Source: Ch67 sp041395845
Lineage (GTDB): Bacteria > Pseudomonadota > Gammaproteobacteria > Pseudomonadales > Ketobacteraceae
Direction of reading: 5' to 3'
Assembly (NCBI GenBank): GCA_041395845.1
Contig: JAWKZS010000006.1
Location: 161,376 to 225,375 of the forward strand
Length of the DNA: 64,000 bases
Part shown: piece by piece, positions 42,823 to 51,900 of the stretch
Position numbering within the stretch: the stretch's first letter is position 1
Layout of the letters: every line of letters starts with the position of its first letter
The notes under the pieces: generated by a model
The model's input: only the letters and a program-made list of their open reading frames with translations
Database searches by the model: none
Told to the model about the DNA's origin: nothing
Position numbers and translations under genes: made by a program

Positions 42823-45368
42823 ACCCCAACTCCACCAAAAACGCCTGCAACTGCCGCGACGCCTCATCCCGCTCCGCTTCAATCTGCTTCGCCGTCACCG
42901 CGTACTTGCTCCACAAATTTTCAATCGCCCGGATACACGCCCGCTGATCCGCCCGCAAATAGGCGCGATAGGTGTCCAGCAGTCGCTGCCGCAAGCGCTC
43001 GATAATCACCGTGCGCGCTTCATCCACCAAAATTTTCTGCCGTGCGCTTTGCACCAGTTCGTCGCGCTTGCCTTCAATGGCCTTGATCTTGGCTTTCAGC
43101 GCTTTCACTTCATCTTCCAGCGCCTTGTGCCGTTGCAGTTGTGCCTCGATCTGGGTGGCTTGCTGCTGCCACTCTTTCGCATCCCCCATATTGGGATCGC
43201 GCTTGCACAGTTTGGCCTGGCCTTTGGCTTCCTTCAGGCGGGCTTTTAAGTCCTTCACCTGTTCGGAGTTCATCACGCCGGTATCGTCGCTGTCTTCAAA
43301 GTCTTCGTCATCGGCGGCGGCAAACAGGGCCTGCAGTTCGGCCAGCCGGGTTTGTGCCTGTTCCTGATCTTCCAGCACGTCGGGGAACTGGCTTTGCAGG
43401 ATGTCTTCGTCGGGAATCAGTTCCGGGCCCCAGCCGCTGGCGGCGATGGATTTGAAGTCGGCCTTGAGGGTGTCCACGTAGTTGGCAAAGGCACCGCGCA
43501 CCTGGAACGGGGTCAGCAGTTGCTGGCCGGCTGCGCCTTCCTGTGCCAGGGTCTGTTCGATGCTGGCCAGCAGGTGGCTGCGCATCACGTACACGTTGCG
43601 CGGGCGGGCTTGCTGATTGGCAGCATCGGGGGCGAGGGCTTCCACGATGGGCAGGTTGGCCTGCCACCAGGTTTCCAGGGTGTCCATAAACTGGGCGTGG
43701 CGGGCGGTGACGCTCTGGTGGTTTGCCACAAAGTCGGCGATGTCGCGCTTGCTGGCCAGGTGGGGGGCAAAGTCCAGATAGTGTTCGTCCCGTGGCACAA
43801 AGGTGTCGTCTTGCAGTTGCGGGTAGTTGAGCCAGTAGTGACGCAGGCTTTCCACTTCCACTTTGGGTACGCCGCCGTGCAGGTGGGCGCGCACATCGTG
43901 GGGTTCCGGCGGTGGGGCGTTGTCCACATAGCGGCGGATATTGCAGTTATATTCTTCCGCAGCGATTTCGGCTTTGGGCACCGGGCGAGCGTAGCCGGGG
44001 ATTTCCTTGCCGTTGCGATAGGCGTAGATGATTTTGTCGATGTCTTCCGGGCGCAGGTGGTTCTGGGCTTTGCCTTCGCGGTATTCGCGATCGGCGTTGA
44101 TAAACAGTACGTGGTCGCGTTTGTCGGCGCCCTGTTTGTTGAGTACCAGAATGCAGGCGGGGATGCCGGTGCCATAGAACAGGTTGCTGGGCAGGCCGAT
44201 CACCGCTTCCAGGTAGCCGTGGTCGATAAAGTGTTGGCGGGCTTGGCGTTCTTCGCCGCCCCGGAACAGTACTCCGTGAGGCATGACGGTGGCCAGGCGG
44301 CCGTTGTGTTTGAGCACGGCCAGCATGTGCTGCACAAACATCAGGTCAGCCTTTTTGCCTTTCTCCGGCATCATCACCGCAAAGCGGCCGGGCTGTTTGA
44401 GTTCTTTTTTGATGTAGTTCTGGCTGAAGGGCGGGTTGGCCAGTACGCGGTCGAAGCGTTTGAGTTCGTTGCGGTCGTCGAAATGCTGGGGTTCGCGCAG
44501 GGTGTCTTCCTGACGGATATCGGCGTGGGAGATGCCGTGCAACAGCATGTTCATTTTGCAGATGGACCAGGTGGTGCCAATTTTTTCCTGCCCGGCCAGC
44601 GCCAGTTCATCGGGATTGCCGCCTTTTTCCCGCAGGGTAGTCGCGGGTCTGGATCAGCATGCCGCCGGACCCTACGGTGGGATCGTAGACGCCTGTACCG
44701 TCCGGGTCCTTGATTTCCACGCAGATGCGCACCACTTCTGGCAGTGCGAACTCGCCGGCTTTTTTACCGGCGGAGTCGGCGAAGTATTTGATCAGCCATT
44801 CATAGGCGGCGCCCAGCAGGTCGGGGAATTCGAAATCGCTGTCTTTGAGGGGGATTTTTTCGAAGTTCTGGATAAAGTCGGCCAGGGTGTCGTCGTCCAG
44901 GGAGCGTTGGCCAATCTTCTTGTTGAAGTTGATGCCGGACAGTACGTCCTGCAAGGCGTCGATGTTGGCTTCTTCGATGGCGGCCAGGGCTTTGTTGAGC
45001 ATGCTGCCGACGTCGTTCTTGAGGTGCTTTAGTGCTGGGTGGTGCTTGATCTCTTCTTTGCCGTCCTTGATGACGGTTTCGTCCCAGGGCTGGTTCCAGC
45101 GGGCGCGCACGGGCACATAGAAGTATTTGCCGGAGTAGTGGTCGGGATCGTCGAGTTCGGTTTCGATGTCGGCGTCGTTCATGCCCTGGGCTTTGAGCTG
45201 GGCGCGCAGTTCGGCCCGGCGCTGGTCGAACAGGTCGCTGGCACGCTTCAGAAACAGCATGCCGAATATGTATTCCTTGTATTCGCTGGCATCCATGCTG
45301 CCGCGCAGGTCGTCGCAGGCACGTAGCAGCAGGCTTTCGAGGTGGGATAGGGTGAGTTTGAGCTTCAT
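42815..45368 (-). pseudogene. hsdM: Type I DNA methyltransferase subunit M, frameshifted
   Basis: Two overlapping frames together make one HsdM. The first (45368 down to about 44636) has the N-terminal helical domain and SAM motif I DPTVGSGGML. The second has the catalytic motif LANPPFSQNY and a long coiled C-terminus. In the first frame TRDY is followed by PAGKRRQSR and a stop. Removing one G from GGG at 44635-44637 restores TRDYLREKGGNPDELALAG and joins the halves. So there is a 1-nt insertion, either real or a sequencing error. The gene is divergent from the rhs4 fragment. Confidence 0.9.
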
Positions 45369-45449
45369 TCGGAGTCCGTCGGTGATGCTGAATGGGGCGG
45401 AAATTGGCGAAAATCCTACCATTTCAGACCAAAAAGCCCCAATAGTTTT

Positions 45450-47042
45450 GTGTCCCAATTAATCGCCAGCTTGCGTGATACGGCGACCTTCCTGGGGCAG
45501 GAAGTCTTCCGCAGCCAGGGCACCCTGTTCAGCGGTTTCGATTACGACCCGGCCGGCCGCCTGACCCGGCAATGGGTGCAACACCACAACACCCAGCACG
45601 CCGTCATCGATCGCCGCTACCACTACGACAACGCCGGCCGCCTGCACGGCATCGACGACCTGCGCAAAGGCCCCACCCGTTATATTTACGACCAGATTGA
45701 TCGTTTAAAGGCGGTAGAAGGCTACGCCAGCGAACAGTTTGATTTCGATCCGGCGGGCAATATTCTGAGTGGCAATGCGCAAACCACCCGCGCGCAGGCC
45801 AGCAATGTCGGCGCCGGCAACCGACTGCGTTTCCACGGCGACCGCCACTTTCACTACGACGAGCGCGGCAACCTGATCGAAGAGCGCCGTGGCAAAAACG
45901 GCGCCATCGTCACCCGCTACCAGTACAACAAACAGAACCAGCTGGTGCAGGTAGAAAAAGACGGCCAGACCTTCGACTACACCTACGACCCCCTCGGCCG
46001 CCGCGTGCGCAAGCAGGATACGTTCGGTACTACCGAATTCCTCTGGAACGGCGACGTGCTGCTGTGCGAACAACGCAACCACGCGCAAAAACTCTATCTG
46101 TACGACCCCGGCAGCTTCAAACCACTGGCGTTTGTCGAACGCAACCAGGTTTATTTCTACCACCTCGATCACCTCGGCACCCCACAGGAAATGACCGACT
46201 GGGAAGGCCGCGTGGTGTGGAGTGCGCGTTATCGCGTGTATGGTAATGTCCTGAAGCAGGACGTAGAGGCCGTTAAAAACAACCTGCGCTTCCAGGGCCA
46301 GTACTTCGATGCGGAAACCGGGCTGCATTACAACCGGTTCCGGTATTATGATCCGGGAACAGGGCAGTTCACCCAGCAGGACCCGATTGGGTTACTGGGG
46401 GGTATCAATAATTATCAGTATGCGCCGAATCCGACCGGGTGGGTGGATCCGTTGGGGTTGGTGTGTAAGGAGTTAACTTCTTGGAATCAATTTCAAAAGG
46501 ATACTAAAGGACACTTTGCGAATAGCACGGAAGCAGCGAAAAGCTACAATCGCATGAAAGAAGTGCAAGCGATGGACAAAGGTGCGCGGCCTGATCCGTC
46601 GACATATTTGCCACAGTCCTATATAGATGCGCATTTGCAGAAATTTGATAATGGTGCTTCACGAATTGTCACTCGATCGGACTATGAAAAATATGGCTTT
46701 GGTAAGCCTGATGCCACAAATAGTGAATTCATGAGCACTAAGGCAGATGTTGATTCAATAGTTAGATCGGCGAATGGTAACGTAACAAAATTAGCTGCTG
46801 ATTTGGGCATTCCTGTAGAGCAGCTTGAGAAAGGGTCGTTGGTTCGTATTGATGTGGTGAATCCAAAAAATTTCGATGCAGCAATGCCAAGCGGTAACGA
46901 GTTTGGAGCTAACAAACAGTGGATACCTGGAGGCAAACTGCCAACAGGAAAGGATGAAATAGTAGTATCAGCAAGCAGGATGACGAAGTCTGATCTTAAG
47001 GTAACGGACCTAAAAACAGGAGAAGATTTGAGTGGCAATTAA
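45450..47042 (+). CDS. Orphan Rhs core fragment with toxin CT4
   Basis: This is a 5'-truncated Rhs copy of 530 aa if GTG at 45450 is used. The first ~13 residues (MSQLIASLRDTAT) are not Rhs; core sequence begins at FLGQEVFRSQG (45488). The core ends at GWVDPLGLVCKE. The ~190-residue tail includes RPDPSTYLPQSYIDAH, MPSGNEFGANKQWIPGGKLPTG and has the look of a recurring polymorphic-toxin tail, but I cannot name its activity. Unlike copies 2 and 3, the frame has a possible start fused in by chance, so a short Rhs-CT might be made. Confidence 0.75.
   Translation: MSQLIASLRDTATFLGQEVFRSQGTLFSGFDYDPAGRLTRQWVQHHNTQHAVIDRRYHYDNAGRLHGIDDLRKGPTRYIYDQIDRLKAVEGYASEQFDFDPAGNILSGNAQTTRAQASNVGAGNRLRFHGDRHFHYDERGNLIEERRGKNGAIVTRYQYNKQNQLVQVEKDGQTFDYTYDPLGRRVRKQDTFGTTEFLWNGDVLLCEQRNHAQKLYLYDPGSFKPLAFVERNQVYFYHLDHLGTPQEMTDWEGRVVWSARYRVYGNVLKQDVEAVKNNLRFQGQYFDAETGLHYNRFRYYDPGTGQFTQQDPIGLLGGINNYQYAPNPTGWVDPLGLVCKELTSWNQFQKDTKGHFANSTEAAKSYNRMKEVQAMDKGARPDPSTYLPQSYIDAHLQKFDNGASRIVTRSDYEKYGFGKPDATNSEFMSTKADVDSIVRSANGNVTKLAADLGIPVEQLEKGSLVRIDVVNPKNFDAAMPSGNEFGANKQWIPGGKLPTGKDEIVVSASRMTKSDLKVTDLKTGEDLSGN
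45488..46471 (+). repeat. Rhs core repeat, copy 4
   Basis: This is the longest orphan copy (about 980 bp) of the parental core and lies in direct orientation. Together with copy 3 it brackets the whole type I R-M/RloAB island. Confidence 0.88.
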
Positions 47043-47265
47043 ACAAGTAGCAATGAAAAGATGGGTGTATACCTTGTACGACGTTGATGGGCAGTACGTA
47101 CTATCAGTTGCATTTTGCAACGGCCCGGTTGACTACTCCAGGGCATTTAAGGTTGATTCCGAAAATCTGAGCGAAGAGTTTTTAACCGCGTTGTCTTCTA
47201 AAATTACGAGTGATTACGATAAATATAAAGAATTGGAAGTGCCTTTGCCGGAACTAGAAGGCTGA
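47032..47265 (+). CDS. Candidate immunity protein for CT4
   Basis: This 77-aa protein starts at GTG 47032, inside the toxin's last codons (11-bp overlap). An AGGAGA Shine-Dalgarno at 47018-47023 supports this start over the in-frame ATG at 47053. The pattern WVYTLYDVDGQYVLSV is shared with the orphan immunity protein at 33148. The immunity role is inferred from position and that paralogy. Confidence 0.72.
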   Translation: MAIKQVAMKRWVYTLYDVDGQYVLSVAFCNGPVDYSRAFKVDSENLSEEFLTALSSKITSDYDKYKELEVPLPELEG

Positions 47266-47551
47266 AATTCCTGGTTGGCGTTTCGCAGTTGGAACGGCTG
47301 TCGCGCTATCTGAAAATATCAAAATACCCGCCAGCACTGTCTGGCTGGGGGATTCGCTGATTATCTTACCCGCCTCGCCCACCGGCTTTGCCGGCACGGA
47401 ACCACCGCAATCATTGCAGATAACGCTGATACGCTGCAGGCTAACCCAAGCCGGGTATCAATATGTGATACCAGAAGTGGTGCTGGCCGGTACCCGGCAT
47501 GTAAAAGCACCGAGATATAATTCCCTGTGTTATAAATTGGATGGCTGGTAA
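47266..47551 (+). pseudogene. Unrecognised gene remnant downstream of immunity 4
   Basis: One plus-strand frame is open without any start codon from about 47267 to TAA at 47549-47551. It encodes PGWRFAVGTAVALSENIK, then WLGDSLIILPASPTG and a Tyr/Leu-rich end. The codon use looks coding, so it may be the 3' end of a displaced gene. A 36-bp segment (47368-47403) recurs with six mismatches at 48611-48646. No family is recognised. Confidence 0.35.
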
Positions 47552-47609
47552 CGAGTCTGGCAGCGATATTGATAAATGGTGATATTGGTTTTTAAGTGGA
47601 GTTTGGCGA

Positions 47610-48491
47610 ATGCGCGTTTTAAGAATCTTGCTGGTTGTTGCAATGGCTATCGGCTTTGCTCAGGGGTGTGCTTTATCCCCGCGGAATTCGACGTCTCTGG
47701 GTTTGTCGCAGGTGCTTGAGCCAGTCAAGGATTCGTTGGTGGCGACCGAGAAGCAGCCTTTGGTGTTTCCTGCCATCGTGGGAATATTGATGGTTCCTTC
47801 CGATAATACGCGAATGACGCCAACTTCAACGCTACGTTTTGCTGCGGAAGAACTAAAAAGCGAGCTTCTCAAAAATGAGAAATATATAAAAGGCGTCACG
47901 ATTGTCAGTGCCAGCGATTTTCGTGAAAAAGTATCGCTGCAGAAATTGAGGGATATGTACGGATTCGATATTGTTGCCGTGATCTCTTACGAACAGGATC
48001 AAAGAAGTATTCAGAACGGCTTTTCAAGCTTGATGGATTTGGCAATTGTGCCCGCGTTTGTTGTTCCCAGTGTAAAAATCATTACTTCATCCGTTGTGGA
48101 TGGAAAGGTCGTTCACATTCCCAGTAATGCGATAATCTTCCGGGCTAGCGGTATTGATAAACGATCAAAGTATATGACCTCGGTTTCTTCTCAGGGAGCG
48201 GGTGCCAATGAGGAATCAATCAAAGGGCTTGCGGCGGCAATGAATGATTTTGGCAATAATGTCAGCAAGATTTTGGTGGGTCTTGATAATTACGATTTTG
48301 CAAAGGCAGTATCAATGAACGACGCGATCGAAGCGTCATCCGGCTTGCCATCAAACAGCATTAATGATGCCGAAGGAAATAGCTGGGATAAAGTTGATGC
48401 TTACAAGCGCTCTGGTGGTGGGTTAGGTATCCCGGAGCTTCTGGTGCTTGCATTTTGTCTGGCAGGATTCGCCCAAAGAAAGCGTCACTAG
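47610..48491 (+). CDS. Rhombotarget-type lipoprotein with GlyGly-CTERM tail
   Basis: This 293-aa protein has a lipoprotein signal (RILLVVAMAIGFAQGCAL, lipobox before Cys20). The central domain is of unknown function (PAIVGILMVPSDNTRMTP ... VVAVISYEQDQRS). The C-terminus is SGGGLGIPELLVLAF, a hydrophobic helix, then QRKRH. This Gly-rich stretch, helix and basic tail is the GlyGly-CTERM sorting signal cleaved by rhombosortase. Having both signals fits the rhombotarget lipoprotein family. No rhombosortase gene is in the window. Confidence 0.8.
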   Translation: MRVLRILLVVAMAIGFAQGCALSPRNSTSLGLSQVLEPVKDSLVATEKQPLVFPAIVGILMVPSDNTRMTPTSTLRFAAEELKSELLKNEKYIKGVTIVSASDFREKVSLQKLRDMYGFDIVAVISYEQDQRSIQNGFSSLMDLAIVPAFVVPSVKIITSSVVDGKVVHIPSNAIIFRASGIDKRSKYMTSVSSQGAGANEESIKGLAAAMNDFGNNVSKILVGLDNYDFAKAVSMNDAIEASSGLPSNSINDAEGNSWDKVDAYKRSGGGLGIPELLVLAFCLAGFAQRKRH

Positions 48492-48758
48492 ATAGCAAGA
48501 ATTCCAGCGGTATTTTTGCTTCGAAGCTATGGCGTTGATTCCACTGGCGAGTGGCCGGGCCCGACATCCTGCCGCCACTCCGCCATCCCCACACCAAGGT
48601 CCATCCCATTACCCACCTCGCTCACCAGCTTTACCGGCACCGCACCTAGCCAGAATTCCTGCCCATGTCGCGTCACCCGGCATGGGCATCGTGTTACCGG
48701 TGCAGATCGAACTGAATCCATCCGCCCAGATGCCTTGCCTGCGATCCAGCCCGCAGGG
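48492..48758. other. Intergenic stretch with a degenerate repeat
   Basis: No intact gene is seen. Minus-strand codons encode GAVPVKLVSEVGNGMDLGVG, possibly a remnant. The 36-bp segment 48611-48646 matches 47368-47403 at 30 of 36 positions. Confidence 0.35.
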
Positions 48759-49049
48759 CTATTGCAAGTCAACAGTACTGACAATCCTGCGCTTGTGGAT
48801 CAGCGTCACGATGTAAACCTGTTGATTGCGCAAGTGATAAACGATCCGCCAGGAATGAGCGCTGACTTCACGCAGGTTGGGATCATTGAACTCGCTCACC
48901 ACCTTGCCGGTGTAAGGATGCTCGTTTATCGAGGCTGCTTTATCGAGAATATCGCGGATGACAGACTTGGCGTTTATCGGAGCATCTTGCGAAATGTAGT
49001 CATGGATGGCTTTCAAATCATTCCGGGCGCGAGGCGTCCAAATCACCAT
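48759..49049 (-). CDS. ParE/RelE-superfamily toxin
   Basis: This 96-aa toxin has the ParE-like fold pattern: WTPRARNDLKAIHDYISQDAP at the start, HPYTGKVV, LREVSAHSWRIVYHLRNQQVYIVTLIHKRR at the end. ParE members poison gyrase and RelE members cut mRNA; the N-terminal helix and the HKRR end favour ParE-like. It overlaps the upstream antitoxin gene by 7 bp. Confidence 0.9.
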   Translation of the reverse strand: MVIWTPRARNDLKAIHDYISQDAPINAKSVIRDILDKAASINEHPYTGKVVSEFNDPNLREVSAHSWRIVYHLRNQQVYIVTLIHKRRIVSTVDLQ

Positions 49050-49228
49050 TGCTCAATCTCGCGGACCAATTCCTCGTGGGAAATGGTGCGGCCTTCCTCA
49101 ATATCCTGCATGCCCTGATGAATCTTGTTCAGGACGTACAGCCGGTACACGATTTCGTCGAAATTTACATTGTCAGGCAGTTCCTGAATTGCTTGCAGCG
49201 CTTCCTGTTTGGCGGTCTGGATCTGCAT
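49043..49228 (-). CDS. Antitoxin of the ParE-type pair
   Basis: This 61-aa acidic protein (QALQAIQELPDNVNFDEIVYRLYV, then GRTISHEELVREIEQW) lies directly upstream of the toxin with a 7-bp overlap. The end SHEELVREIEQW is typical of small antitoxins that wrap around ParE-like partners. It has no evident DNA-binding domain, so autoregulation is uncertain. Confidence 0.85.
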   Translation of the reverse strand: MQIQTAKQEALQAIQELPDNVNFDEIVYRLYVLNKIHQGMQDIEEGRTISHEELVREIEQW

Positions 49229-49463
49229 GTAATTGTGCTCCGAAAAAGAAGTGGGCCATGCGCCAGGCTATGATAATTCAGCCCGATTATGTTGGCATTA
49301 TACCTGTCTGCAAAGCTAATTCCCGCCGAAGCGCCTGGATAACCTAAGAGGATTATGCAAGCGCAGAATGCATCCGACCCCCACATATCCGCCATTCGAC
49401 GTATTGCCCCCAGCCGGCAGGGCTGGCTACCCTCAGTAGTATCCCGTACTGCAGGAACAGCCC

Positions 49464-51647
49464 ATGACCCACTCCCCGATCGTCGGCGGTGGCCCGAAAA
49501 AACTGCTCTACACCCTCAGCACCCTGCGTCAGCTGGGCCTGCGCAATGCGGCCAAGGCCCTGACCAGCCACAACGCCTGCAAGGCCTGCGGCCTGGGCAT
49601 GGGTGGCCAGCGCGGCGGCATGACCAACGAACTGGGGGAATTCCCGTCGGTCTGCAACAAGAGCGTGCAGGCCCAGTCCACCGACATCCAGCCGGCGATT
49701 CCGGTGGATCTGTTTGCCCAACATCCGCTGGCGGACTTCCGTCAGCTGAGTGATCGCGAACTCGAACACCTGGGCCGGCTCGACACCCCGCTGTACAAAT
49801 CACCGACCGACGACCGCTATCATCCGGTGGACTGGGACACGGCGTTCAACCTGATGACCGAACGCTTTGCCGCTACCGATCCGGTGCGCAGTTTCTTTTA
49901 CGCCTCGGGGCGCTCGTCGAACGAAGCGGGCTTTGTGCTGCAACTGCTGGCACGGCTGTATGGCACCAACAACGTCAACAACTGCTCGTACTACTGCCAC
50001 CAGGCCACCGGCGTCGGCCTGTACAACACTGTGGGCACCGGAACTGCCACGGTCACGCTGGAAGACGTCACCCACTGCGATCTGATTTTTGTGATCGGCG
50101 CCAATCCATCGTCAAATCATCCGCGCTTTGTCCACCAGCTGAAAAACTGCCGCGAGCGGGGTGGCGATGTCATCGTCATCAATCCGGCCAAAGAACCGGG
50201 GCTGGTGCGTTTTGCCGTGCCCAAGAGCGTCACGTCCATGCTCAGTGGCGGCAGCTGGATTGCGAGTGACTACGTGCAGCCGCGCATCAACGGCGATCTG
50301 GCGCTGCTCAAAGGCATGGCGAAAGCCCTGTGCGAACAGCAGCAGATCGATGCGGACTATATCGCGCAGTACACCGACGGGTTTGAAGCATTCAAGGCCG
50401 ATCTGGACGACACACCCTGGCCGCTGCTGGAACAGGCCAGTGGCGTGAGCGAGGCGGATATCCGCCGGCTGGCGCAACGCTACGCCGATGCAGAGCGCGC
50501 CATCTTCGCCTGGGGCATGGGCATCACCCATCACCTCAACGGCGTCGACAATGTCGAAGCCATCGCCAACCTGGCGTTGCTGCGCGGCATGATCGGCAAA
50601 CCCGCTGCCGGCCTGCTGCCGTTGCGCGGCCACAGCAACGTGCAGGGCATCGGCACTGTGGGCGTCAAACCGCTGCTGCCGGACGACGTGCTTGCCCACC
50701 TGCAAACCCATTTCGGCATCACCCTGCCCACGCAGGAAGGCATGGACACCCTGGCCTGCCTCGACGCCGCCCACGCCGGCGACATCGACGTCTGCCTGCA
50801 ACTGGGCGGCAACCTGTACGCTGCCACACCCAACAGCCAGTGGGCGCAGGAAGCGCTCGACCGCATCGGCTTCAAAGTCTACCTGACCACCACCCTCAAC
50901 CGTGGCCACGTCACCGGCATGGAAACCAGCGCCGCGCTGCTGCTGCCCGTCACCGCGCGGGACGAAGAATGGCAACCCACCACCCAGGAATCCATGTTCA
51001 ACTACGTGCGCCTGAGTGACGGCGGGATTCGCCGCCTGCAACACACCCGGCCGGAAAGCCACATCCTCAGCGAACTGGGCGCGCGCCTGTTACCCGCTGG
51101 CCCGGTGGACTTTCGTGGCTTTCAGAGCCACGACAACATCCGCGCCGCGATTGCCGCCAGCGTCCCCGGCATGGAGCAACTCGCCAGCATCGGCACCAGC
51201 CACAGCGAATTCACCATCCCCGGCCGCATCCTGCACCAACCCGGCTTTCACACCGCCAGCGGCCGTGCCCACTTCTGCATCACCCCGCTGCCCGCTGCCA
51301 AAACCAGCGCGCAATGGCCGTTCCTGCTCGCCAGCATCCGCAGCGAAGGCCAGTTCAACTCCATCATCTACGAAGAACAGGACACCTATCGCGGCACCGA
51401 CACCCGCTGGAGCGTACTCATGCACGCCGACGACATGGCCGCACTGGGCGTGACCGACGGCGACCGCGTGAACATCGTATCGCCCATCGGCCGCATGGAC
51501 GCCGTGCAGGTATTCCCGTTCGACCTGCCCCGCGGCAACCTGATGGCGTACTACCCGGAAGCCAACGTGCTGATCGGCGCGGAACACGATGCGCGCAGCA
51601 AGACGCCGGCGTTCAAGTCGGTGGCGGTGCTGGTGGAGCGGGGGTGA
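49464..51647 (+). CDS. FdhF/YdeP-family molybdopterin oxidoreductase
   Basis: This is a 727-aa molybdopterin-binding oxidoreductase. The N-terminus has a Cys pair (NACKACGLGMGGQ) but not the four-Cys iron-sulfur motif in standard spacing. Further on are SNCSYYCHQATG-like Cys residues at the presumed Mo-ligand region, VIGANPSSNHPR, and a C-terminal guanine-dinucleotide-binding domain (VTDGDRVNIVSPIGR). It resembles YdeP, a formate-dehydrogenase-like protein linked to acid resistance in E. coli; its substrate is unknown. It is cytosolic, with AGGA upstream of the ATG. Confidence 0.85.
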   Translation: MTHSPIVGGGPKKLLYTLSTLRQLGLRNAAKALTSHNACKACGLGMGGQRGGMTNELGEFPSVCNKSVQAQSTDIQPAIPVDLFAQHPLADFRQLSDRELEHLGRLDTPLYKSPTDDRYHPVDWDTAFNLMTERFAATDPVRSFFYASGRSSNEAGFVLQLLARLYGTNNVNNCSYYCHQATGVGLYNTVGTGTATVTLEDVTHCDLIFVIGANPSSNHPRFVHQLKNCRERGGDVIVINPAKEPGLVRFAVPKSVTSMLSGGSWIASDYVQPRINGDLALLKGMAKALCEQQQIDADYIAQYTDGFEAFKADLDDTPWPLLEQASGVSEADIRRLAQRYADAERAIFAWGMGITHHLNGVDNVEAIANLALLRGMIGKPAAGLLPLRGHSNVQGIGTVGVKPLLPDDVLAHLQTHFGITLPTQEGMDTLACLDAAHAGDIDVCLQLGGNLYAATPNSQWAQEALDRIGFKVYLTTTLNRGHVTGMETSAALLLPVTARDEEWQPTTQESMFNYVRLSDGGIRRLQHTRPESHILSELGARLLPAGPVDFRGFQSHDNIRAAIAASVPGMEQLASIGTSHSEFTIPGRILHQPGFHTASGRAHFCITPLPAAKTSAQWPFLLASIRSEGQFNSIIYEEQDTYRGTDTRWSVLMHADDMAALGVTDGDRVNIVSPIGRMDAVQVFPFDLPRGNLMAYYPEANVLIGAEHDARSKTPAFKSVAVLVERG

Positions 51648-51662
51648 GCCTGCGGCTCATCG

Positions 51663-51761
51663 CTATGCTACGACAAAGACCAATACCTGCTCTGCCGAGG
51701 TACTGCCAAAATCTGCCTTGAACATCTTCTTTGGCGTAATATCCGTCCCGAAATGCGCCAT
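51663..51761 (-). pseudogene. 5' remnant of a second winged-helix regulator
   Basis: ATG 51761 encodes MAHFGTDITPKKMFKADFGS, then TSAEQVLVFVVA and a stop. The FGSTSAEQVLVF part matches the start of winged-helix regulators paired with nucleotidyltransferases, like the decayed gene at 52185-52513. It has its own copy of the same operator upstream. The rest of the gene is missing, cut at the end of the molybdopterin oxidoreductase gene. Confidence 0.5.
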
Positions 51762-51771
51762 TTAGTAACTC

Positions 51772-51803
51772 ATATGATTTAAAAAATAGTTCATACTTGA
51801 AGC
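51772..51803 (-). promoter_or_regulatory. Second copy of the TAGTTCATA operator
   Basis: The segment CTCATATGATTTAAAAAATA plus GTTCATACTTGA matches 52553-52584 with few mismatches. It lies just upstream of the truncated winged-helix remnant, as the intact operator does for its gene. Confidence 0.55.
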
Positions 51804-51900
51804 ATGAAGGTGTGTTTGCCAGCACGCACTGAACGCAGAAACTACCAATCTAATAAAGCCCGAGAGCTTGAATATTCGAGGGATTCAGCGCGATTCTTAT

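Noticed and set aside
42815..45368. Two separate overlapping methyltransferase genes
   Set aside because: The two frames join into one standard HsdM after removing one G, so a frameshifted single gene is the simpler reading.
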